DNA of 64,000 nucleotides from Polynucleobacter meluiroseus (GTDB taxonomy: Bacteria > Pseudomonadota > Gammaproteobacteria > Burkholderiales > Burkholderiaceae): NCBI GenBank assembly GCA_945901245.1, contig CAMDKY010000001.1, positions 1-64,000 on the forward strand. The letters run 5' to 3'. This document shows, one piece after another, positions 21,226 through 30,076 of the stretch (positions within the stretch are counted from its first letter, which is position 1; each line of letters begins with the position of its first letter). The position numbers and the translations under genes are program-made. A model generated the notes under the pieces. The model was not told where the DNA came from and did not search any database. It saw nothing but the letters and a program-made list of their open reading frames with translations.

Positions 21226-22593
21226 ATGAGCGCGATTCATTATTCCAAGGTGTTGGCTGACTTTGCGGCAACGCTCAAGCCGTCGGATGTTCCACAAGAC
21301 GTTATGCGCCGCGGCGAAGACTTGCTAGTCGATTGGTTTGGTTCTGCGGTTGCTGGCAAAGGCGCAGCGCCGGTCGAGGCCATCACCCAGTTTGTCCAGC
21401 AGATGGGCCCCAGTAATGGCCCAGCGGAAATCCTCATTCACCGCAGCAGCAGTAGCCCCTATTTGGCAGCGATGTCCAATGCAGCGGCATCGCATGTGGT
21501 TGAGCAAGACGATTTACACAACAGTTCCGTGTTCCATCCAGCGACCGTCGTGTTCTCGCCTGCTCTGGCGTGCGCCCAAGCCTTGGGTCGCTCTGGTACT
21601 GAGTTTCTGACGGCAGCCATCGTGGGTTACGAGGTGGGCATTCGGGTGGGCGAGTTTTTGGGTCGCTCGCACTACAAAACATTTCATACGACGGGCACTG
21701 CCGGCACTTTGGCATCGGCTGCCGCAGTAGGTCACCTCCTAAAGCTCAGCCCAGAACAAATGCTGCATGCCTTCGGCTCTGCTGGTACGCAATCGGCTGG
21801 CCTGTGGGAATTCCTACGCGATGCGGCTGACTCCAAGCAACTGCATACCGCACATGCGGCCGGAACGGGTTTGATGTCTGCCTATTTAGCGCAAGCGGGG
21901 TTTACTGGAGCGCAGCACATATTGGAGGGCAAACAGGGCTTGGCTGCTGGGATGTCAAGTGATGCCGATCCCAATTGCTTAATCGATCGCCTCGGCGAGC
22001 GCTGGGCTAGTGCAGAAACCAGTTTCAAATACCATGCCTCGTGCCGCCATACCCATCCAGCCGCTGATGCGCTCTTGCAGGTGATGCAAGTCAATGGCAT
22101 TGAGCGCAAAGCGATTGATCGGATTGTGACGCACGTCCACCAAGGTGCGATTGATGTCTTAGGGCCAGTAACAAACCCAACGACCGTGCACCAATCAAAG
22201 TTTTCCATGGGCACCGTACTGGCGATCATTGCACATTATCAATTTGCGGGCCTTCAAGAATTTGCCGACCACTTTAGTGATGCTGATATCTGCGCCCTGC
22301 GCGATCGCGTCACGATGGAGCTCGACCCTGAAATCGATGCGGCCTACCCCAAGCGTTGGATTGGTAAGGTAACCGTGACCCTAAAAGACGGACGCCAATT
22401 GCATGGTCGCGTGGATGAGCCCAAGGGTGATCCCGGCAATACGCTAACCCGCACTGAAATAACCGACAAGGCACTGCGCTTAGCCGCATTCAGTGGTGGC
22501 GCTACCCCATCCGAAATGAATACCGCCATCGATGTACTTTGGAATATCCGCAATCAAACGAAGGTCAGTTTTTTATTGAGTCCACAAACATGA
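21226..22593 (+). CDS. MmgE/PrpD family protein
   Basis: 455-residue member of the family that includes 2-methylcitrate dehydratase and cis-aconitate decarboxylase. The all-helical N-terminal domain is visible with DWFGSAVAGK, the SHVVEQDDLHNSSVFHPATV segment that carries the conserved Asp-His region, and FKYHASCRHTHPAADA in the second domain. The ATG at 21226 begins two bases after the hydratase stop; an upstream in-frame ATG would overlap that gene by 60 bases. Together with hydratase and CitE lyase it suggests a C5-diacid route. It is not placed with prpB or prpC, so methylcitrate dehydratase activity is unlikely. Confidence 0.85.
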   Translation: MSAIHYSKVLADFAATLKPSDVPQDVMRRGEDLLVDWFGSAVAGKGAAPVEAITQFVQQMGPSNGPAEILIHRSSSSPYLAAMSNAAASHVVEQDDLHNSSVFHPATVVFSPALACAQALGRSGTEFLTAAIVGYEVGIRVGEFLGRSHYKTFHTTGTAGTLASAAAVGHLLKLSPEQMLHAFGSAGTQSAGLWEFLRDAADSKQLHTAHAAGTGLMSAYLAQAGFTGAQHILEGKQGLAAGMSSDADPNCLIDRLGERWASAETSFKYHASCRHTHPAADALLQVMQVNGIERKAIDRIVTHVHQGAIDVLGPVTNPTTVHQSKFSMGTVLAIIAHYQFAGLQEFADHFSDADICALRDRVTMELDPEIDAAYPKRWIGKVTVTLKDGRQLHGRVDEPKGDPGNTLTRTEITDKALRLAAFSGGATPSEMNTAIDVLWNIRNQTKVSFLLSPQT

Positions 22594-23444
22594 ACGCCAC
22601 AAATCCGACCGAGCATCCGATTGCCTATGCCAGTACCTTTTTGTTTGTTCCGGGAAACCGGCCCGAGCGATTTATAAAGGCCCTGAACAGCGGCGCCCAT
22701 GCCGTCATCCTTGATTTAGAAGACGCAGTTGCTGAAGAAGATAAAGAGTTCGCTCGGAAAGCCATTCGGCAAGCATGGCCGAGCTTTTCTAAAGAACAAC
22801 GGCTTCGAATAGTGATTCGCTCCAACGCGCCTGGCACGCGCTTTTATGGTGAAGACTTAATGCTGGCCGAAGAACTGACTGTTGCTTGCCTGCTCATTCC
22901 CAAAAGTGAATCGATCGATCAGATTAACGGCGCGGCAGAAGTATTACCCAGCAGTGCCATCATCCCCATGATTGAAACGGCACGTGGACTTCAACAGCTA
23001 GATGCAATTGCAAACGCACAGCAAGTCATTCGGCTAGCACTGGGTAATATTGATTTACAAGCTGACCTTGGTATGGTGTGCGATGCACAAGAAACGGAAT
23101 TGCAAGTGGCACGCTTTGGGCTGGTTTTGGCTTCGCGCCTGGCTGAGATAGCCCCACCGATTGATGGCGTTACGACCGCAACCGACGATATTGACCGCAT
23201 TACTGCAGACGCACTTCGAGCAAAAAGGCTTGGATTTGGTGCAAAGCTGTGCATTCACCCGACGCAAGTCCCCATTGTTTATAAGGCATTTATGCCCAAT
23301 GAGGACGAGTTGCACTGGGCAGGCCAAGTTATCGCGGCCGACCAGGCTTCCAAAGGTGGCGTAGTCAAGCTAAATGGCCGTATGATTGACCGACCCGTGG
23401 TGCTTTTGGCCAAACGCCTACTGGCCCTTGCTGGTAAACACTAA
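22590..23444 (+). CDS. HpcH/HpaI/CitE-family acyl-CoA lyase (citramalyl-CoA or malyl-CoA lyase type)
   Basis: 284-residue TIM-barrel protein. The CitE hallmarks are FVPGNRPERF, LDLEDAV (Glu/Asp metal and CoA region), PMIETARGL and GAKLCIHPTQV. Related enzymes split citramalyl-CoA, malyl-CoA or citryl-CoA, or act as thioesterases. Start ATG at 22590 overlaps the MmgE/PrpD stop (ATGA). The pairing with the hydratase two genes upstream matches the hydratase-lyase step of itaconate degradation; the CoA-transferase of that pathway is not in the window. Confidence 0.87.
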   Translation: MNATNPTEHPIAYASTFLFVPGNRPERFIKALNSGAHAVILDLEDAVAEEDKEFARKAIRQAWPSFSKEQRLRIVIRSNAPGTRFYGEDLMLAEELTVACLLIPKSESIDQINGAAEVLPSSAIIPMIETARGLQQLDAIANAQQVIRLALGNIDLQADLGMVCDAQETELQVARFGLVLASRLAEIAPPIDGVTTATDDIDRITADALRAKRLGFGAKLCIHPTQVPIVYKAFMPNEDELHWAGQVIAADQASKGGVVKLNGRMIDRPVVLLAKRLLALAGKH

Positions 23445-23503
23445 TGCCCCGCAAGGCAATAGGAATGGCAAAATGACTGGGCATTAAAAAACTGGAGACC
23501 TTA

Positions 23504-24499
23504 ATGAAATTGAAGAAAACCGTATTAGCTGGATTTGCTGCCATCGTCAGCGCCAGCGCCTTAATTGCTAGCAACGTTGCTACTGCACAAACGAACTGGC
23601 CAAACAATAAGCCAATTTCGTTGATCGTTCCCTTCGCAGCGGGCGGCCCAACTGATACTGTGGCCCGTTTAATCGCCATTCCAATGGGCAAGTCCTTGGG
23701 CACCACCGTAGTGGTTGAGAATGCACCGGGTGCCGGCGGTACGGTTGCCTCCGCTAAAGTAGCCCGCGCTACACCAGATGGTTACACGATTTACATACAC
23801 CATATGGGCATGGCTACTGCGCAAGCCTTATATGACAAGCTGCCATACGACCCACTCAAAGACTTTGAGTACATTGGTCAAGTAGTGGATGTTCCAATGC
23901 TTTTACTCGCACGTAAAGACTTCCCGCCAAACAACTTTAAAGAACTCGAGGCTTACATCAAAGCCAACGGTAATAAAATATCGATGGCTAATGCCGGTCC
24001 TGGTGCGGTATCGCAGTTGTGTGGACTTTTATTGCAAAGCCGGTTAGGCGTGCGCTTAACCAACGTACCTTACAAAGGTACTGGCCCTGCATTGACCGAC
24101 CTGATGGGCGGCCAAGTCGACATGTTGTGTGACCAAACTACCCAAACAATTAACATTGTCAAAGATAATCGGGTTAAGGTATACGGCACCACCACACCAA
24201 AGCGTTTGTCTGCATTGCCTAATGTTCCTACGCTTGATCAGGAAGGCTTAAAGAACTTTGACGTTAAGGTATGGCATGGTCTGTACACACCAAAGAATGT
24301 TCCACAGGCTATCCAAACTAAACTCAACACTGCTCTCAAAGCAGCCTTAAATGATCCGGATGTGAAGAAGCGCTTAGCTGACTCTAATATTGATATTGTG
24401 TCAATGGACAAAGTCAGTGCCAATGGCCTTAAAACCCACCTTGAAAACCAAATCAACGTATGGGGTCCTGTGATTCGTAAAGCCAATATTCCAGACTAA
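23504..24499 (+). CDS. Bug-family (TTT) periplasmic solute receptor
   Basis: 331-residue extracytoplasmic binding protein of the tripartite tricarboxylate receptor family. Signal peptide with a hydrophobic core to about residue 27 (ATA-Q), then the family motif NKPISLIVPFAAGGPTD, NAPGAGGTV and PDGYTIY. Such receptors usually bind carboxylic acids. The gene is 59 bases after the CitE gene with a good GGAGA site before ATG, and a strong terminator follows, so it looks like the uptake component of the same unit. No TctA/TctB membrane genes are present. Confidence 0.92.
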   Translation: MKLKKTVLAGFAAIVSASALIASNVATAQTNWPNNKPISLIVPFAAGGPTDTVARLIAIPMGKSLGTTVVVENAPGAGGTVASAKVARATPDGYTIYIHHMGMATAQALYDKLPYDPLKDFEYIGQVVDVPMLLLARKDFPPNNFKELEAYIKANGNKISMANAGPGAVSQLCGLLLQSRLGVRLTNVPYKGTGPALTDLMGGQVDMLCDQTTQTINIVKDNRVKVYGTTTPKRLSALPNVPTLDQEGLKNFDVKVWHGLYTPKNVPQAIQTKLNTALKAALNDPDVKKRLADSNIDIVSMDKVSANGLKTHLENQINVWGPVIRKANIPD

Positions 24500-24540
24500 G
24501 CTTTATCTAGTCAGCGGAATTCGTTCCGCGGTGTAAAAGC

Positions 24541-24569
24541 AAAACCAGCGATGCGTCGCTGGTTTTTTT
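24541..24569 (+). terminator. Rho-independent terminator after the C5-acid-like operon
   Basis: An eleven-base-pair stem AAAACCAGCGA / TCGCTGGTTTT with a TGCG loop is followed by further T residues. It lies 40 bases past the Bug receptor stop. The A-run on the left side would also let it work for the convergent minus-strand operon ending at 24604. Confidence 0.88.
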
Positions 24570-24603
24570 ATGCCCTTCATTAAGCCTCCTGATGCCGGCT
24601 GAC

Positions 24604-25254
24604 TTAACCCTTACGAAATAGGTAACCCGTTTGAGCACGCGCTTTACGGGAGCGCAATACTGACTGAATCAGCGAACCGATCGCCCAGAAGCCCAAGAAG
24701 GGATCGAGGATATAGTCCCACAAATTAGCCGACTCGTGCCACCCGGCTGCCCAAGCCAAAATGGCAATCGCCAAGATAATCGCCATCCGGTTCGAACCCA
24801 TCAGCAAGGCAACCAGCGCCGTTGCAATGACTGCAGCCAAAAAGGCAATCGAGCCGTAGCCCCAAGCATAGGGGTCTAGCATGCCTACGCCTAAAGCCAG
24901 GGGATAAAAAACAATTGCAACGAGTGCAATCCACACCTTCATGAATGCCGGTACTTTCAATTCTTTTGGCGAAAAATAGGCTGTCCACAGAAGTAACATC
25001 GAGGTGATGCTAAGTTCACCCGTGAAGCCCCGAACGTAAGCAGCCAAGGGCAATTCCAGTGGCAGAACAAAGGTAAAGATCGGCCAAAATAAGAGGTTAG
25101 CCAGCACAAAGCAAACGGCTACCCGCAGTGCCACTATCCGCGCATGGCCTTCCTCTTTAAAAAACACAGCCTGCGCAAGGCATGCCAACACGATTGCAGA
25201 ACTGATTGCAATCTCCGCCAAGGAAATCACTTGTATAACTGAATTAGGAAGCAT
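24604..25254 (-). CDS. Unknown multi-pass membrane protein
   Basis: 216 residues, not recognised. About six hydrophobic segments are visible (for example around residues 13-30, 42-65, 85-95, 105-125, 132-150, 155-170), with a basic C-terminus SRKARAQTGYLFRKG facing the cytoplasm. Conserved-looking polar spots are WHESANLWDYILDP near residue 170. Its ATG overlaps the stop of the sialidase-like gene by one base, so it is made with that protein and the upstream glycosyltransferase. A role in envelope glycan processing is only guilt by association. Confidence 0.75.
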   Translation of the reverse strand: MLPNSVIQVISLAEIAISSAIVLACLAQAVFFKEEGHARIVALRVAVCFVLANLLFWPIFTFVLPLELPLAAYVRGFTGELSITSMLLLWTAYFSPKELKVPAFMKVWIALVAIVFYPLALGVGMLDPYAWGYGSIAFLAAVIATALVALLMGSNRMAIILAIAILAWAAGWHESANLWDYILDPFLGFWAIGSLIQSVLRSRKARAQTGYLFRKG

Positions 25255-26465
25255 TACGAACTTCCTTTCTGATTCTTTTTACTGTCGATCCAGCGTGGAT
25301 CAAACTGAATGTGCTTGATTCTTTTGCGGTCGTAGGTATAGACCAAATGCACTGACCCATTGGCACCCAGCAATAAAGAGGGGTAAGAAAATTCGCGATA
25401 CAAGCCATTCGTGAGCGTCTGGTCACTCTCTAGCTCAGCAATCACATTCCAATTGCTGGTTCCGGCAGGTGCTATCGCCAATACAAGGCGATGGCGGGCA
25501 GACTCCAAGTCATTGAGCACAATGAGGCGATCGCCATTGGGGAGTTGTAAGCCCGCAATCGCTGCATTGGGATTGGCTAAATCCAAATCCGCACCACTAG
25601 ACCATGATTGGCCAGCATTTTCAGTCACGGCGCTGGCAATGCGGGGTGGGCCTGCGGACCTTGCCTGCCGAAAGTAGGCAACGGCCTTTTCAGGCGCATC
25701 AATAAAGACGATGGGTTGCAATAAGGCGCGGCCCGAACTCATGCGACGCTTATCAACCACGCGCCCACCATCAACCCGAATAAGCTCGCCAAATTTACCC
25801 ATCCACTCGTGATACACCGGCAAACCCAGCGTGCCATCCGTAAAGTCAAATCCGGGCGCCTTAATCAAAGTACTTAAATTGAGTGCAGGAGTAGTAATCA
25901 GCCGCTGGGGACGCGACCAGCTTTCGCCTTCATCGCTGGACTCCATCCAACTGATGGAACTGCCAGCCCAACCCCCTACTGAAACCGTTACGAAATAGAG
26001 TTGTAACTTACCGTCGCTAGAGCGCACCGGTAATGGATTACCCAGCTTTTTAATGTAACGCGATAAGCCTCTTTCAGCAGCGACCCGATCAATTACCACT
26101 TGAGGCTTGCCCCAAGTGGCTGCCTGGGTATCAAACACCGCCGTTTGAATTACTACATCGCTTGCGCCTTCCCTGGAACCAGCAAACCAAAATGCCCTTA
26201 GGTTGCCATCCTTTAAGAGGATCGCGGCCCCTGCATGTACAGATGGTGCGGCGGTCTCTGGAATAAAGTGCGCTTGCGGCTCGGGAATAGTCGCCTGCGA
26301 TTTTTTACTCCCCACTACAGGTGTATCTGCTGGGCTCTGCTCTGCATTGGGGGCTGCTACTGGCATTGCAAACGCAGCCCATTTTGGCTGGCTCTCAATC
26401 TGAATGTACCCTGCTACACCAGCAAGCACCAAGAGGCAAAAACTCAGTACACGCATCATCGGCAA
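25254..26465 (-). CDS. Sialidase-like BNR/Asp-box protein (COG4692-like)
   Basis: 403 residues with an N-terminal signal or anchor segment (residues 5-20), a Pro/Ala-rich linker, then a beta-propeller resembling predicted neuraminidases. Visible elements are WFAGSREG at about residue 94, Asp boxes SSDEGESW and TENAGQSW, and the C-terminal SYPSLL...HLVYTYDRKRIKHI segment typical of COG4692-type proteins. True sialidase activity is not assured, since bacteria of this group are not known for sialic acids; hydrolysis of another envelope or external glycan is possible. Its start overlaps the glycosyltransferase gene by ten bases. Confidence 0.82.
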   Translation of the reverse strand: MPMMRVLSFCLLVLAGVAGYIQIESQPKWAAFAMPVAAPNAEQSPADTPVVGSKKSQATIPEPQAHFIPETAAPSVHAGAAILLKDGNLRAFWFAGSREGASDVVIQTAVFDTQAATWGKPQVVIDRVAAERGLSRYIKKLGNPLPVRSSDGKLQLYFVTVSVGGWAGSSISWMESSDEGESWSRPQRLITTPALNLSTLIKAPGFDFTDGTLGLPVYHEWMGKFGELIRVDGGRVVDKRRMSSGRALLQPIVFIDAPEKAVAYFRQARSAGPPRIASAVTENAGQSWSSGADLDLANPNAAIAGLQLPNGDRLIVLNDLESARHRLVLAIAPAGTSNWNVIAELESDQTLTNGLYREFSYPSLLLGANGSVHLVYTYDRKRIKHIQFDPRWIDSKKNQKGSS

Positions 26466-28168
26466 GCATCCGGTGCGGCACTTGGAACAGCAGATGGCGA
26501 GTGGATGAGGTATTCGTTCACGAAAAGGTATTGTCCCATCTCACCCTGAATGATGGCCAAAATCTCCGCTTGCGTATGGCGTGCACGCATCTCCATGCGC
26601 TTACCTAAAACCTGACAGTCGGCACAGAATACCGGCGGCGCTCCTTGCGGTGCATATGCCGTAAAGTAGGCATAGCGTTTTGCTAAATCAGCACCATTTG
26701 CAGCCTCACCGGCAGGGTAGCCCTGTAAGCGTGCGCCTGGTAAAAGGAGGCGATATTCCTCATCTTTTGCCCGGAAATCACAGGGCACGGCCACCAGCTG
26801 ATTCTGCACACGGGCAATTGCCTGCGGATCGTAACGCCCCACCTGCCCTTCCAGTGGGCCTAGTCCAGTATTGAGCGCTAAATAGCAAATAAAGCAGGTC
26901 GCCAAAGCAGAGAGCTTAGCCATGCTTGGCTTAAACAGTCCCCACATCAATAATGCAATACCAGAACCCAGTAAGAGCCAATGCCAAAGGGGGTACTGCC
27001 AAACCAATGGGCTAGCCCAATCACCCCCATCCAAACGCACACTTACCCAAGTCAGTGCAAGCAAGACAATCAACTGCAATACCAGTGCTACCCGAAATCC
27101 CCACAGCGGCAATCGATGCCAATGCAAGGCAATCAGAGCCGCCAAGGCCGGCATTACTGGCAATAAGTAGCGGCCAGAGCGCTGGCTAGGTAAACTAAAT
27201 ACGATAAAAAAAGCAAGTACAAGGAGCCACAGTAAACGCTCTTCGATGTCAATCACCGCTCGCTCACGCCACGATTGCCAACCCAGCGATACCAAGACAA
27301 AAGCGAATAGACCTGCATTGCCAATGGTTGTTAAGAGCAGTAAGCCAATACTATCGCCGCCCCGAATTAAATCCAGCAAATAGTTGCTGCTGCGCGCGCC
27401 AAATTTACCGGCATTCTCGCCCAGCACAAATTCCCGCCAAATGGCTTCGGGGTTTGGGTCCAGAGCAAACCACAGGCCAAAAATACCCAGGGCAATGCAG
27501 CCAATCAAAATGACCTTGTATAAATCCCGCTTTAGGGTATCGAGCAGGCGCCAGTCACGCCAACACCAATACCAGAGGCTCAAGGCAAAGCACGCAGGGA
27601 GTACGTAAGCAAATGACTTGTACAGGAGTCCTAGACCAATGCTGATTGCAGCCATCAGCGGAAAAAGGATGCGCGAGTCAAATGCAGCGCGGGCCCAATA
27701 CAAGAGGGCAAAAAAAGGTAGGCTTAGAAAAAAGACTTCCGGTGGATCGGTCAGGTAAGGCCGTCCATAGCGGTAGCTTGCAAAGAAAGATAACCACACT
27801 ACCGCAGCGAGTAATCCAGTCTGCACCTTCCCAGAAAAACGCGCGACCGCTAAAAACAGAAAGAATGCCGTAAGTCCGGTATAGACCACACTGGGCCAGC
27901 GCAGCTCCCATAAACCCCAATTGGCTGCCCAGTCCGTACTGGCAATGCCTTGCCAAAACACCAGTGGTGGCTTGGTATTGCGCATGGCCTCCATCTCCGA
28001 CTGCAAAGGCAGCCACTGCCCCAAGTCTGCGGTGATGCGGGCAATGTGCATATAGACATACTCATCGCCATTTTTTGGCGCAAAGCGGCTATCCAAGGCA
28101 AAGAAATACGTCAGGATCGCAAGGGCCAGAGTGAGAAGAAGAAAACGGAGGTGGGTCTGGCTAGGCAT
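26456..28168 (-). CDS. Integral membrane glycosyltransferase, GT39/ArnT-like
   Basis: 570-residue polytopic protein with about eleven membrane segments. The first periplasmic loop has the acidic motif NGDEYVYMH and then TKPPLVFW, both characteristic of ArnT/PMT-type (GT39/GT83) transferases that use polyprenyl-phosphate sugars. A smaller soluble domain follows the last membrane segment. Members transfer a sugar to lipid A, proteins or other periplasmic acceptors. It opens a three-gene unit with the sialidase-like and unknown membrane proteins, all with overlapping ends. Neither donor nor acceptor can be read from sequence. Confidence 0.87.
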   Translation of the reverse strand: MPSQTHLRFLLLTLALAILTYFFALDSRFAPKNGDEYVYMHIARITADLGQWLPLQSEMEAMRNTKPPLVFWQGIASTDWAANWGLWELRWPSVVYTGLTAFFLFLAVARFSGKVQTGLLAAVVWLSFFASYRYGRPYLTDPPEVFFLSLPFFALLYWARAAFDSRILFPLMAAISIGLGLLYKSFAYVLPACFALSLWYWCWRDWRLLDTLKRDLYKVILIGCIALGIFGLWFALDPNPEAIWREFVLGENAGKFGARSSNYLLDLIRGGDSIGLLLLTTIGNAGLFAFVLVSLGWQSWRERAVIDIEERLLWLLVLAFFIVFSLPSQRSGRYLLPVMPALAALIALHWHRLPLWGFRVALVLQLIVLLALTWVSVRLDGGDWASPLVWQYPLWHWLLLGSGIALLMWGLFKPSMAKLSALATCFICYLALNTGLGPLEGQVGRYDPQAIARVQNQLVAVPCDFRAKDEEYRLLLPGARLQGYPAGEAANGADLAKRYAYFTAYAPQGAPPVFCADCQVLGKRMEMRARHTQAEILAIIQGEMGQYLFVNEYLIHSPSAVPSAAPDACR

Positions 28169-28370
28169 GGCGCTAGTTTATAAGGCTTAGGAAAATTCCC
28201 GATAAATTAGGGTAAACCTGCAGGCGCACAGATTAATTAGTTGTAACAATATAAGGAATCAATCTCAAGGATTAATGCATTTAAGTTAAGCAAGCATTAC
28301 CATGGGTTTGCGGTTCGATTTAAGCTTGTTTTAGTGGATTTTTTTATCAATACAAATGGAGCGTATCCAA
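28169..28370 (+). promoter_or_regulatory. Intergenic region upstream of the flavocytochrome c genes
   Basis: About 200 bases between the divergent glycosyltransferase and cytochrome genes, AT-rich. Only the GGAG ribosome binding site at 28358-28361, nine bases before the cytochrome ATG, is clear. No convincing -35/-10 pair or operator palindrome was found. Confidence 0.4.
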
Positions 28371-28703
28371 ATGCAAAGTAGCTTTCGTAAACTGGGGCTG
28401 GGCCTTGTGGCCTTTTTAAGCCTGTCACAAGTTAGCTTATTCGCTGCGGCACAAAATGCCGATGCAACTAAGTTGTATCACCGCAGTCTGGCCGCCACCT
28501 GCGCGAACTGCCATGGCACGGATGGCAAAGGCGTTCCTGAAGCCGGTATGCCGCTGATTAATAACCAATCCAGCGCGCAGATACTTGCTAGCATGAAAGC
28601 GTATAAATCCGGCGCACGCGAAGGCACGATCATGCCGCAATTAGCTAAAGGCTACAGCGACGAACAACTACAAATCATTGCCAATCAGCTTGGCAAGAAA
28701 TAA
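28371..28703 (+). CDS. fccA: Monoheme cytochrome c, flavocytochrome c heme subunit
   Basis: 110-residue class I cytochrome c. Signal peptide with a hydrophobic core to about residue 27, then a single heme site CANCH near residue 44 and a likely Met ligand in IMPQLAKG. Length and the GxxxxxEAGMPLINNQ segment match the small cytochrome subunit of sulfide dehydrogenase (FccA/SoxE-like). Start ATG 28371 follows GGAG at good spacing; an ATG 15 bases upstream contains that site and was rejected. The flavoprotein gene follows 13 bases later, so the pair would pass electrons from sulfide to the heme in the periplasm. Confidence 0.87.
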   Translation: MQSSFRKLGLGLVAFLSLSQVSLFAAAQNADATKLYHRSLAATCANCHGTDGKGVPEAGMPLINNQSSAQILASMKAYKSGAREGTIMPQLAKGYSDEQLQIIANQLGKK

Positions 28704-28716
28704 TAAGGGGATGACT

Positions 28717-29994
28717 ATGAATCGTCGAATTTTTATGGGCCAAAGTGCTGCGGCCCTGGGTTTATTGACTGGCCTTTCTGGCCCAGCCCGTGCAGCCAAT
28801 TTACAAAAAGCGGAAGTGATCGTGATTGGTGGCGGTTATGGTGGCGCTACCGCTGCAAAATACATTCGCTTGCTTTCCAATAATACCGCTCGGGTCACGA
28901 TCATTGAGCCCAATTCTGAATTCTATTCTTGCCCGATGTCTAACCTCGTTGTTGGTGGATCGCGGACAATGTCGGAGCTACGGGTTTCGTATGACAACCT
29001 AAGCAAACGGCACGGCATCAAAATGATTAAAGACAGCGTCGTCAATATCGATGCCGCCAATCAAACCGTGCAACTCGCCTCGGGTAAGTCGATGAAATTC
29101 GACAAAGTGGTTCTGTCCCCTGGAATTGGCCTGATGATGGATAGCATTCAAGGTTTAGCGCAAGCCAATCAAGCGGGCGTTACTTTACAAGCTTGGAAAG
29201 CCGGTCCTGAAACCGTAGCCCTGCACAAGCAAGTGGCAGCCATGCGCGAAGGTGGCGTGTTTGCCATCACCATCCCAGAGGCGCCGTATCGCTGCCCTCC
29301 TGGTCCATATGAGCGTGCCTGCCAAGTTGCGTCTTACCTGAAGGCCAATAACCCCAAAGGTAAGGTCTTGATTTTGGATGCAAACCAAGACGTCACCTCC
29401 AAAGGCGGCCTCTTTAAAAAGGTGTGGGCTGAGCAGTATGCTGGCATGATTGAATATCGTCCGAAGCACAATGCCGTTGCGGTTGATGCCAAAGCTAAGA
29501 CCATCAAGTTTGATGTCCAGGACGATGTAAAAGCCGATGTCTTAAACGTCTTGCCCATGATGCGTGCGGGTGATGTGGCTGTCAAATCCGGCATTGCCAA
29601 CTCCAATGGTCGCTGGGCAAATGTCAACTACATCAACTTTGAGTCCACTGCTGCTAAGAACGTGCACGTCATCGGTGATGCAATTCAGGTTGCGCCCTTG
29701 ATGCCGAAGTCCGGTCACATGGCCAACTCCCATGCCAAGGTAACAGCGGCAGCTATTGTTGCTGAGCTCAGCGGCTGGGAAGTTAATCCAGCACCGATGC
29801 TGACCAACACCTGCTACAGCTTTGTGAATGCCCGTGAAGTAGTACACGTTGCGAGTGTGCACCAGTACGTCGCTGCCGAGAAAACCTTTAAAACCGTTGC
29901 AGGTTCAGGCGGCCTCTCTAGCGAGCCAACTACCCTTGAAGGTGTGTATGCTTGGGGTTGGGCTCGTAATATCTGGGCAGATAGCTTGGCGTAA
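28717..29994 (+). CDS. fccB: Flavocytochrome c sulfide dehydrogenase flavoprotein subunit
   Basis: 425-residue FAD protein exported by Tat (NRRIFMG then a hydrophobic stretch, cut near ARA-A). The FAD-binding VIGGGYGGA is followed by YSCPMSN, whose Cys aligns with the residue that binds FAD covalently in Allochromatium FccB. Two more cysteines (YRCPPGP and NTCYSF) are placed like the redox pair that attacks sulfide. ATG 28717 is chosen because AAGGGG sits six bases upstream; ATG 28711 would touch it. Expected role: periplasmic sulfide oxidation to sulfur or polysulfide. No other sox genes are in the window. Confidence 0.9.
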   Translation: MNRRIFMGQSAAALGLLTGLSGPARAANLQKAEVIVIGGGYGGATAAKYIRLLSNNTARVTIIEPNSEFYSCPMSNLVVGGSRTMSELRVSYDNLSKRHGIKMIKDSVVNIDAANQTVQLASGKSMKFDKVVLSPGIGLMMDSIQGLAQANQAGVTLQAWKAGPETVALHKQVAAMREGGVFAITIPEAPYRCPPGPYERACQVASYLKANNPKGKVLILDANQDVTSKGGLFKKVWAEQYAGMIEYRPKHNAVAVDAKAKTIKFDVQDDVKADVLNVLPMMRAGDVAVKSGIANSNGRWANVNYINFESTAAKNVHVIGDAIQVAPLMPKSGHMANSHAKVTAAAIVAELSGWEVNPAPMLTNTCYSFVNAREVVHVASVHQYVAAEKTFKTVAGSGGLSSEPTTLEGVYAWGWARNIWADSLA

Positions 29995-30025
29995 TTGCAG
30001 CTCAATTTGGCTCGCTGCCAAAACG

Positions 30026-30058
30026 AAAAAAGGGGCTTCTTCGTAAGCTCCTTTTTTT
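30026..30058. terminator. Bidirectional terminator between fccB and the DUF3422 gene
   Basis: A nine-base-pair stem AAGGGGCTT / AAGCTCCTT (one G-U pair) with loop CTTCGT is flanked by an A-run on the left and seven Ts on the right. It can terminate fccB on the plus strand and the convergent DUF3422 gene, which ends 19 bases away, on the minus strand. Confidence 0.85.
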
Positions 30059-30076
30059 ATTCTCTTTTACGACGGT

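Noticed and set aside
21226..22593. MmgE/PrpD gene as 2-methylcitrate dehydratase of propionate degradation
   Set aside because: No methylcitrate synthase or methylisocitrate lyase is adjacent; the packed neighbours are an acyl-CoA hydratase and a CitE-type lyase.
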